64,000 bases of DNA from Thraustochytrium sp. TN22. Lineage: Eukaryota > Sar > Bigyra > Thraustochytrida > Thraustochytriidae. Below, piece by piece: positions 36,779 through 45,759 of the stretch; the stretch's first letter is position 1; every line of letters begins with the position of its first letter. The translations under genes and the position numbers were made by a program. The stretch is taken from the NCBI GenBank assembly GCA_013306675.1, contig JABLUY010000041.1, positions 62,001 through 126,000 of the forward strand, in the 5' to 3' direction. Under the pieces are notes generated by a model. The model was not told the DNA's origin and searched no databases. It saw only the letters and a list, made by a program, of their open reading frames with translations.

Positions 36779-38010
36779 ATGCCGTTCGTCAAGAAGCAGA
36801 AGACCAACGCGTACTACTCGCGCTAGTAAGTGGGCTCGGGCGACGTGGAGATGGAGAGATGAGATGAGCGCGATGGGGCGCGCGGGCTGGTTGGCTGGCG
36901 GGTGGACATGCACGTGCAGGCGGGAGAGGACGCCGGCGGGGGAGCACGCCACGCCACGCCTCGCCGCGCCGCGACTCGCTGCGCGATGACGCTCGTCGCA
37001 GAGGATGGGAGAACTGACGGGACGCGTGATTGCTGCCGCTGCACAGCCAGGTCAAGTACCGCCGCCGGCGCTCTGGCCAGACGGACTACTACCAGCGCAA
37101 GCGCCTGGTGAAGCAGGCCAAGAACAAGTACAATGCCGCCAAGTACCGCCTGGTGGCCCGCATCACCGGCAAGCAGGTGATCGCCCAGGTCGTGTACTCG
37201 ACCATCGCCGGCGACCACGTGCTCGCGTCGGCCTACTCCAAGGAGCTGGCCCGCTTCGGCTGCAAGGCCGGCTACAAGAACTACGCCGCCGCGTACGCGA
37301 CCGGCCTCCTGTGCGGCCGCCGTGCTCTCAAGAAGGTCGGCCTCTTCGAGCAGTACACCGGTGTCGGTGATGATGAGGAGGACGAGGTCACTGGTGAGAT
37401 CATGTCAGTGTCCTTCAACAAGCGCACTTTCTACGTTGATGAGCTCGACGAGGACCGCCGCCCGCTCCGCGTGAACCTCGATGTCGGTCTGGCCCGCACC
37501 TCGCTCGGCGCCAAGGTCTTCGGCGTGCTCAAGGGCGCCTCGGATGCCGGCCTCGATATCCCGCACAACCACAAGAAGTTCCCCGGCTACGACAAGGATG
37601 AGAAGGAGTACGATGCCTCCGTCCACAAGGAGCTGATCTTCGCCGAGAACATTGCCGAGTACATGCGCATCCTCGAGCAGGAGGATGAGGAGTCCGGCAC
37701 GAAGACTCTTCAGGAGCGCTACGCCTCGTACGTCGCGGCCGGCGTCGGCGCCGACGACCTCGAGGAGATGTGGCTCGCCGTGCACAAGGCCATCCGCGCC
37801 GACCCTAGCTACGCCCACGATGAGCCCAAGCAGGTGCGCGCCAAGAACGAGACGCACGACAAGAAGTACAAGCACCCGGCCCGCAAGACCAAGGAGGAGC
37901 GCGATGCTTCCATCAAGGAGAAGCTCGCCAAGATCGCCGCCATGGAGGGCGATGATGACGAGGAGGAGTTCGAGGAGGAGGAGGACGACGATGAGGAGGA
38001 CGAGGAGTAA
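36779..38010 (+). CDS. RPL5: 60S ribosomal protein L5 (uL18), two exons
   Basis: Cytosolic large-subunit protein that carries 5S rRNA. Exons 36779-36825 and 37047-38010 give 336 aa. The 221-nt intron starts TA/GTAAGT and ends CACAG/C, so that the split tyrosine codon is restored in SRYQVKYRRRRSGQTDYY, the conserved N-terminal block. Other conserved parts: RLVARITGKQVIAQVVYSTI, NYAAAYATGLLCGRRALKK, LDVGLARTSLGAKVFGVLKG, then LDIPHNHKKFPGYD. Compared with human RPL5 (297 aa) it is longer, mostly through the acidic tail that ends with about 25 Asp/Glu. The first exon is only 15 codons long, a common place for introns in ribosomal protein genes. Confidence 0.97.
36826..37046 (+). other. RPL5 intron
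   Basis: 221-nt GT-AG intron with the consensus donor GTAAGT, interrupting codon 16 after its second base. Confidence 0.93.
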
Positions 38011-38455
38011 GTGCTCCGCTGTCCTTATTGCCGTTGCTGCCTTTGCCTACATTTTAAACCATGAAGGTATTGTCAGTGCTTCCCTGAGCATTTGAGTCTT
38101 GCAAGCGGCTTCCGTGGTGCCAGTCTGCACGTGGTGTGATTTTGCGCTGCTGCCTGAGAAGCAGCGTTTTCAGTGATCGGGCTACTCCTTCGCTTGAAAA
38201 AAGGTCAGGTCTTGCCTGCATGAATGGGGGAAATCACGAGGGAAAAATCTACCAAGCTCTCGATGGGAAAACCCTCGCAGTTTCGATCCTTCATCAAGGC
38301 AGAACTCTTTCGCTCGCCGCGCGGCGAGCTGGGAGGGGTGCGGCACGCGGCGCGCTGGCGTTGCGGGAGGGGCGGCGTCGAGGCGGCGGCTGCGGCGGCG
38401 GCGGCGGCGGCCACTCCGCAGGTCGTTGAACGCACGGCGACGCGGCTTCGGCACC
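38011..38455. other. Region between RPL5 and the transposase ORF
   Basis: It includes the RPL5 3' region and the transposase 5' leader. The only TTAA (the PiggyBac target site) is at 38054-38057. No terminal inverted repeat matching the 3' side is visible. Confidence 0.5.
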
Positions 38456-41400
38456 ATGCGCCTCGATTCAGACGAGGGAGATGAGTATGACATCCTCATG
38501 AACGAAGAATATGCAGCTTTCGAGGATGAAGGCATGGTTTTCGACGCTGGTGACGTTGATGGTGAGGCAGCGGCCGAGGCGCCCGAGGCAAGCGCGGCCA
38601 GCGGACTTGATGCCGACGCGGCTCTGTCGCACAGTACACACCAGGAGTCTGCATGGGCATACGTGGATCCTGTGGGCTCTGCAACGGGACGGCGTGTTAG
38701 CCTCTTTGTCGACGATGAAGTCAAGCGCGATGACCTGCTGCGGGACGTGGAGCAAACAATCGAAAATCTCCGCACGGAGCTCCTTGCGGAGGGGGTGCAG
38801 GAGGTGGACGTCGGAGGGTTCGCGCCTGCGCTCGGTCTCTGGCTCAAAAAGACCGAGGTGCTGACAACACTTTACATGCAGGTGAGGACGACGTTGTCTG
38901 CTTGCAATGACAACATCGAAATGGACGAGTTTGGCTTGTTCGTCTACCACTACCTCCGAATGAGCGCGCTCAGGATGAGCCCTCACACCTACTTTACATA
39001 CTTTGGAAGTGCTGCGAGCAGGTCCAAAAACACCTTTCCCACTCTGGCTCAGCCTGTCGAGCCTTTCGATCAGAAGCGCTTCAACCGCATCCTCGGCGCA
39101 CTCGATCCGAAGCCCCAGCCCCCGGGACAAGGGGCTGCTGCATTCGATGATGATGCTCGTGGGCAGCCGTGCGAGTTTCCGACGCCCTCCTCCGGGCAGT
39201 GCGGATATGACCCTGTGTCGCGTCTCATGTCCAGCTTCGCAGAGTTCGCCTCCAAGGTGAGCGTCACGCTCGACTCTGTCCTATTTCTCGATGGTGACGT
39301 TTTTCGCCGTGGTGGCCACCGCGTCGCCGCGTCGTCCGGGATGCACCTGTCCAAGTCAGGGAACAAGTTTGGCACACCCTGCGATTCACTCTGCTCCATC
39401 GGGTCCGGACTCGTCGTGTCCGAGGTGCTTTCTCGGGCACAGACTCGTGAGCCTGAGGCGCATCGCGTGATGCGCTGCCTGGAGCCAGTGCGCGAGCGTC
39501 TCTCTTCGCTGCGACACAACGTGCACGACGCTCCCACCTTGGTCCGTATTCCAGTAGCTCTAGACAGAGGCTACAACTCGCAAGAGCTGACCGATGAGCT
39601 TCTCAAGGCCGGCTTCCACGTGCTCGGCACCCACAAAAGGGAGAAGGGGTTTCCTTTCGCCTTCGCGGAAAATGCGAGCAGCTCCACCCCGCCCGAGGCT
39701 CTCGTTCATTTCGACCAGCCAGCCATGGTCAAGTGGGCCAAGCGAACGATCGCGGGCCAGGCAGAGTGGGCCCTGGGCTACAACGACGGGCGGGGTAATG
39801 GAGTGCTACTTCACACTACCATTCCGGAGCTCGGGCCAGGCAGTTGGGCATCCACTCCTCGCTCAAGGCGGAATGCGCGCAGCACTTTGGTCGATGTTCC
39901 GTCAACGGCGCTGCAGCAGCAGCCTCACACTCCTCCGGCAACCCGTGCAGTGGACGCTGGCGGCGCCAGCTCGAGGCGCCCGACTGAGGAGACCTTGCTC
40001 ACCCCCAACTCTCATGCGGCCGACGACGGCAGCCCCGGCGTTGACGAGGAGGAGCACATCCCCGCGAGCGCAGCATTTGAACACGCACATGCGAGACACG
40101 TCCAGATCACGGCCGGCCAACGGGACCAGGCTTGGTTCTGCCTCCGCTTTGGCAGGATGACTTCGACCTCGTTCCTCCGGCTTCTCGCTGCGTTGTCGAG
40201 CAATCTGAAGCTGCAAGCTGCCTCAGATGTCTCTGGCCCCGCACCGGCTCGCACCTTGGCCGAGATGCATGGGTTCCTGCCTGATGGACTTTCTACGGTG
40301 GCGCACGGACTCATCAGCACGGTCGGCGCCGCCCCGGAGCTGAGTGCATCTACCCTCGGATTCGACGTCACCGACCCAAAAGAGCTCGCCAAGCTGAGCG
40401 ACCAGGATGAGCTCCTCGCCATGACCAAGAAGCAGCTGCACCATCTCGTTACCAGCTTTGGCATCGACAGGTTCAGCATGGCGTCCCTGACCAAGGAGCA
40501 GCTCGTTGACCTCGTGTTGAGCGCCACGGAGAACGACCTCATGCGCTCCTGCCTCTCCGCGGCTGTGCTGAAGCCGCTGAAGGACAACACGTCCCTGGCC
40601 ATTGGCAGAGAGGCCGAAGACAAGGTGCGAGAGCTTCTCCCCAGGTTCCTCGTTGACAACAACTTTGCCTCTCACGCAGTCACCTCGGTCGACATCGGCC
40701 TCGTGCATGCCGTCGGCCTTCAGGGCCACGCTACCTCCATGGACGGCATTGTCGTGCTGCGTGGCTGCCCCTTCCACGGCTCCGACACCGTCCCGGAAAA
40801 GCATTCCGTAGGCGACCTCGCCGGCAGCATGGACAACGTCCTTGCCCAGGACCGTGCCACCTTGCGGAGGCGCCTTGAAGATGTCAACGACGCTGCATTC
40901 CGCCACGCAGAGCGGGCGTGCGAGACCCTCGGAGACATGGTTTGTGCCGCTATCGAGATCAAGACGCACAGCGGCAAGAGCGCCGTGGAGACGGCGCATG
41001 CGCTGGCGGCCCTGCACGGCAGAGTCAACGCGGTCCACCTTGATCCCCGCGCGGATGACTTCGAGGACAACGTGGTCCAGTTCAAGAAGCTCATCCCGGA
41101 CAAAGGACACCGATGCCAAGTTCTGCAGCACTCCGCTGGCGGAGTGCAAAACGTGCTTTACGCAGTCGCAGTCGCAAGCATCGATGGTCGGCAGCAAGGT
41201 ACCTCCATTGCGCGGATTGTTTGGGTGCAAATGGCCCCGCAGCTCATCTACCATCACGCACTCCTCGTGGGCTTCGTCTCTGAGCACTACATGCGTTGGG
41301 CGTACGACCTGTCAAAGAGCCCGCCGGCGGATGATCGACTCTCGTTCTACCGGCCTTGGCGCATCACTGCTGGGCGCACCCTGATGATGCGCGAGTCCGC

Positions 41401-42487
41401 CATCGCCATGCTCTCCGTTCACAGCACGACTGGGGCGCCGGTCGAAGCCATGAAGGCGCTCAAGCCACGCCTTGTTCACTGGTGGACCACGACCAAGTGG
41501 GCCACGGATCGAAAGTGCGAGCGCCTCGAAAGCATCCAGCCAGAGATCTTCAAGTTCTGGCCGTCCCCAACCGCCCGTTGGCTCCTTCGCCTCCTCTCCA
41601 CCTGCGTTCTTAACGCCGCGACAACGGCCCAGCTTTTCCAAGCGACCGAACGCGCCGGGGGTATCGCCAACGTCAAGAGCATGCGCCACCTCGAGAGCTT
41701 GCGCGCGCGTGTGGGAGACGTGACGGACTTCATCCTCCGCCTCAAGTACGAGGAGTTTGTGCGGTGTGCGATCCCTCGCGCCCCGTCCCCTCGCAGCGAA
41801 GCGAGCGTGCGCTGGCACAACGGCACCGCGTCAAAGGATGCGCAAGGCCGCATGTACTTCAAAGAAGAGCTCTGGGACCCGACGAACAACCCCACCCAGC
41901 GCGATCTCCTCAGGAACGCCATGGACGAGCTGCGCACGGCGCAGAAAAGGCCACGTTTCGGCCAGCTTATCGCGCTGCTCGAGACCCAGCCCATCCTGAT
42001 TTTCCTGCGCCAGACCGCGGCACTGAGTCCACACCTTGCACGTAGCGATCTCGGGTCCGCAGCAACCATGCCATGTGTTCTTTGCTGCAAGGCATGCGGC
42101 CGTGAGTCGTCTCGAAAGTCGGCGCACCGCCAGCCGAATCAGTCCGCGTTCGCGTGCAAGGACTGCGTCGGCGTGGTCCTATGCTCCAAGCCTCAGAAGA
42201 TGTGGGGAAACATCTCGTGCTGGGAGCTGTATCACTCGGCCAGCATCGACGCGGTCTGGAAGGGCAAGCTGCGGTTCTGTCGCAACGACGACTTCACCTC
42301 TGGGCAACCGTTCAAAAGGAAGGACAGAGACGATCATCAACCTGCAACCAACGCTCCAGGAACGCCTCCGTTCCTCGTAGATATAGAGACGAACGAGTCC
42401 TTCACCCCCAAGATGCGCGAGGCATCCAACGAGCGTCGCATGTCAACCAGCAAGAAACGCAGGGCCGAGGACAACGACGACAGGTAG
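38456..42487 (+). mobile_element. PiggyBac-superfamily DNA transposon coding region with inserted YqaJ-like nuclease
   Basis: A 1343-aa uninterrupted frame. N-terminal acidic region; then DEFGLFVYHYLRMS..TYFTYFG, matching the PiggyBac pre-catalytic segment. The candidate catalytic aspartates are D273 (VTLDSVLF), D370 (ALDRGYNSQELTDELL..GTHKREKGFP, like D-N-x-Y-T-S..GT.R.NRKG.P) and D444 (GYNDGRGNGVLLHTT). From about 555 to 905 comes a YqaJ-like PD-(D/E)XK exonuclease: R556..W..R.GRMTSTSF, G717-x-E719, D763 (SMDGIVVL), E834-x-K836 (AIEIKT), then QVLQHSAGGVQNVLYAV. A SAP-like helix pair (LLAMTKKQLHHLVTSFGID) sits within it. The PiggyBac helical part resumes (KPRLVHWW...VLNAATTAQLF) and the cysteine-rich C-terminus ends CWELYH at about 1260. 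GC is visibly lower than in the neighbours. No flanking TTAA pair or inverted repeats were found, so it may be a fixed or domesticated copy. Confidence 0.85.
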
Positions 42488-42953
42488 AAAGGCGGTCGCC
42501 ACATAACAGATTGACTCTGTCCCTTGCCCTTTTGGCCTCCAGAGGGTGTCTCCCGATTTTAGGAGGAACGAGTTGGGGGGGGGGCAAATCTAAGCAAAAG
42601 GAGACTCTGGCAGCGTCAGGGATTGCACACGGCCATCACCGCAATGAGCCGGATGGCCGCTGCAAACCTTTCGCGCCCGTGCATCAGTGTCATTTCAATC
42701 AACGAGAGTCTGGTCAGCTGCTTGACGTTTCTTTACAGTCAGATTTCTTCCATTCTAACTAACGAACGAACAGTACCCGTCCTGAGAGCAGCGTTTCCGT
42801 CCCACCAAGGTACATGAGGCTGGCAGTGACGACACTGGCCATGTCATCACTGGCCATGTCATTTCAGGCCACATGTCATCACTGGCCATGCCATCACAGG
42901 GCCACATGTCATCACTGGCCACATGTCATTTGGCCATGTCATCACTGGCCATG
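42488..42953. other. Convergent intergenic region with minisatellite
   Basis: It follows the transposase stop. There is a run of nine G at 42577-42585 and a 15-bp minisatellite from 42832. I looked for TTAA and inverted repeats belonging to the transposon and saw none. Confidence 0.55.
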
Positions 42954-42970
42954 TCATCGCTGGCCATGCA
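42832..42970. repeat. 15-bp minisatellite, GGCCATGTCATCACT unit
   Basis: About nine degenerate copies (GGCCATGTCATCACT, GGCCACATGTCATTT and so on) run through the 3' end of the next minus-strand gene and contribute its last codons and stop. Confidence 0.9.
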
Positions 42971-43937
42971 AATAGGCATCACTGGGATCCTTGACGCGCA
43001 TGATGTGCTGGACACGCGGCGGGTCAGCGTCCGGGGCCCACGAAATCGCCTCGCCGAAGCGCCCCTCGACGCCCTCCACCGAAAAGATGACGCGCGTCGC
43101 CAGGGACGGCGCAGGCATGGCCACCGCGCCTGGCGGCTCCACGGTGATGCGTCCCTCGAGCTTGGCGGACGAGGCGCGTACGACCTTGGATACCTTAGCA
43201 TGGCCGTCGAAGATCTTCTTTTGCACAGTTGTCATGGAGCAGTCGTCCTCGTCCACGAGTGCCAGCGCCTTGTCCACACTGCCCTCGTTGATGTGCCGGA
43301 GCCAGGCCTCGTGCGCCACCTCGCGCGGGTCGCGCGAGGCGTCGTCCGCGGCGGGATTTTCTGACGCGTCCTTGTCTTGCGCGCCAGCCTCGTCCTCCGC
43401 ATCCTCGCCTGCTCCCTCTGCCTCCTCCTCCCCCGTCGGCACGCGCAGGTCTGCGCAATGCTCAGGCACCGCGGCGACGGGCAAGACACGCGGGTCGACT
43501 TTGCTCACGGGCACTTGGATGGCCGGCACGATCCACGTGCCGCAGCTGCACTGCGAGCCGGACCACGAGTAGCTCCCGACGCGGTGGCCGCATTTGGGGC
43601 ACGAAAGTTTGCCCACGACCTGCTCGGCCATGGCCAGCGCGCGCATCCACTCGTTCGGCTCCGACAAGAACAGCGAGCTGCAGTCGCCGCTGCCCGCGCC
43701 GGCCACCGCTGCCGCGCCGCTACCGCTGCTGCTGTTGCTGCTGCCGACACCGTCCTTGGCCTGCTTGAAGTACCCGAAGCTGTGCTTGCCCGCGACGTGC
43801 TGCTTGCTCAGCTGCCGCTCCGTGAAGAGCGCGCACCGGCATCGCTGGCAGCAGTACACGGTCACGCGGTCCTCCTCCGCTTCCTCCGCGGCCGTCGCGG
43901 CGCCTCCCGCCGCCCCTGCTGCCGCTTCGGCCTCCAT
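42954..43937 (-). CDS. Yvh1/DUSP12-type zinc-binding protein without phosphatase domain, plus NTF2-like C-terminus
   Basis: A 327-aa protein from the ATG at 43937 (MEAEAAAGAA); another in-frame ATG is at 44027. Residues 28-148 match the C-terminal zinc module of Yvh1/DUSP12: YCCQRCRCALF with C29/C30/C33/C35, FLSEPNEWM, then GKLSCPKCGHRVGSYSW with C113 and C116, and QCSCGTWIVPAIQV with C130 and C132. In yeast this module alone supports Yvh1's job of releasing Mrt4 from pre-60S ribosomes, without phosphatase activity. No phosphatase signature (HCxxGxxRS) is present here. After an acidic linker, residues about 205-320 (REVAHEAWLRHINEGSVDKA...) look like an NTF2/SnoaL-like fold. The last residues come from a minisatellite, so the C-terminus may vary between strains. 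Confidence 0.8.
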   Translation of the reverse strand: MEAEAAAGAAGGAATAAEEAEEDRVTVYCCQRCRCALFTERQLSKQHVAGKHSFGYFKQAKDGVGSSNSSSGSGAAAVAGAGSGDCSSLFLSEPNEWMRALAMAEQVVGKLSCPKCGHRVGSYSWSGSQCSCGTWIVPAIQVPVSKVDPRVLPVAAVPEHCADLRVPTGEEEAEGAGEDAEDEAGAQDKDASENPAADDASRDPREVAHEAWLRHINEGSVDKALALVDEDDCSMTTVQKKIFDGHAKVSKVVRASSAKLEGRITVEPPGAVAMPAPSLATRVIFSVEGVEGRFGEAISWAPDADPPRVQHIMRVKDPSDAYLHGQR

Positions 43938-45759
43938 CGCGCACGCGCGCGCGAGTGCCGTGCGGTGCGGTGCGAGTCTGGTTGGTCTTGGTGGTGCCCC
44001 GCATCCTTCACAGCATGGCATCATCAAGCGTCGTGGTCAGATCGTCGGCCAACCCACGGCCACCGTGTGCGGCGACTGGGATGGGAACGCGCGGCGAAAG
44101 AACCGCGCTCGACCCTTTACATCACTTCTCGCTGGCAAGCGAGTGGCACCGGGTGTCAGTGCCAGTGAGTGAAGCCATCCGCCCCCGGCCGAAACTCCTG
44201 CGTTTTGGCCGCCTGGCCGCGGTGGCGTCTCCGAGTCGAGGTCCGCCCAAGCCCGGGGCGTACGTTCGAGTCATTCCGGGTCTCTCTGGCAGTGACCATG
44301 CTACAAAACGTAGTAGCCTAGAGGCTCAGCATAAGCGTAGTCGACTCACCTCATAGGCGTCTCCGCAGTAGCAACGTCGTGGTCTTGTTGTCCCGCTCCG
44401 CAAGGGAGCTGACTCGCGAGTCGAGTTGCGCATGCGTGCAGTGAAGTTGATGGATGGCTTTCATTCTCTCTCAGGCTGTCACCGTGACCGTGACGCGCAA
44501 GTGCGCTCGTCCTCGGCTTTGGACATGACACCATCCTGGGTCGCTGTCCGGAGTTTGCTTGCCAAGAACGGACGGCGAGCATTGGCGAGGACGAGGCTGG
44601 GAGGGAGTCTGACATTTGCGCCAAGGCACGAGCCTTTTCAAAGAAACAACTCAAAGAGACGGGCTCTGGACACAACTCGCTAGCAGCATCTCAGAAACCA
44701 CCAGTCATGGCCTCGAGCTCGCGCTCTCTACTTCGCACCCCCATCGCGCTGGGCCTTTCTCTCTTTAGGACGTAAGTTCGAGATTCTCTGCGAGCGCCAC
44801 GGTCTCTTCTCCGCATCCGCATCCGCTCCACACCGCTCCACATCCGCTCCACATCCTTCCTTCACATCCTCCACACGAGCGTCAGATTGCAGCACGCAAG
44901 CAAGCCCTCCGGGCCGGGCCGGTTCGTCCAGTCTCGCACGCAGCCGCCTCCGCCTCCGCCTCCGCCTCCGCCCTGCTCGCTCGCTGCGTTCCGCCTTTGC
45001 CGGCCTGGGCGACCACCTCGCGCTCGTAGCCTCGGTCCCGCGCGCGCTGGCTGCGCTGCGCCCCGGGCCCACTGCGCGGAACTCCAGTGGGGCGCCGGCC
45101 TCGCGTCCCCCCCGCGCGGCCCTCTCGCGCCCGCGGCCTCCCCCTGCGCCTCTGCGGTCCTGCCCCCCCGCCCGCGCGCAGTGGGGGTAGGGGGGGCGTG
45201 GGGGCGGCGCCGCGCAGGGGAGGGAGGCCCAGTGGGGCGGCGCCTGGCCCAGGCCCGCATCCAAGTTCGAATTCGAATTCAAATTCAAATTCAAATCGCG
45301 CCGGCGCCGCGCCAGCAGGCGCGCGGAGGCAGTCGGCGCCGCGCGCGCGCGCGCGGGCGAGCTCGCGCCGCGCCGCGCCGCCGCGCTCGCAGGCGCGCGA
45401 GCGAAACGCCAGCCAGCGGAGTGGCCCGCCGGCGCGCCGCGCAGACCGCAGGCAGGGTCGAAGGGGTCTCCGCCGGGTACGAGCGCGAGAGCGACACGCC
45501 GTCCACGCACGCCCAGGGCGACGCCGCGCCGCGCCGCGCGAGGAAGAGGGCGAGGAGACGCGCGCGGCGCGCGAGAGGCGGCGGCGCGCGCGAGGCGGCC
45601 CGCGCGGGCCCCGGCGCGCGGCGGCGCGAGGCCGAGGCGCGGGCGGGTGATGCGCAGGGGCTGAGGCCGGCGCGACGGGCCCGCAGACGCGCAACCCTGG
45701 CGCGGGCGCGCTCAGGGTCTCGCGCGCGCGGGCGCGGCGCGGGCGCGGGCGCGGGCGCG
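43938..45759. other. Long divergent region upstream of the CEP350/TRM-like gene
   Basis: It contains small palindromes (CTACAAAACGTAG near 44310; TAGCCTAGAGGCT near 44318), a GCTAGC at 44681, and a frame continuous with the large + gene from 44887 but without an ATG until 45760. A hexamer array of AATTCG/AATTCA lies at 45267-45296. I see no supported gene; a non-ATG or spliced 5' extension of the large gene cannot be excluded. Confidence 0.45.
45267..45296. repeat. AT-rich hexamer array (TTCGAA/TTCAAA)
   Basis: GTTCGAATTCGAATTCAAAT followed by TCAAATTCAAAT: five hexamer units of low GC standing inside very GC-rich leader DNA. Confidence 0.8.

Noticed and set aside
38054-38057. TTAA as left end of the PiggyBac element
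   Set aside because: No second TTAA or matching inverted repeat was found on the right side, so the element boundary cannot be placed here.
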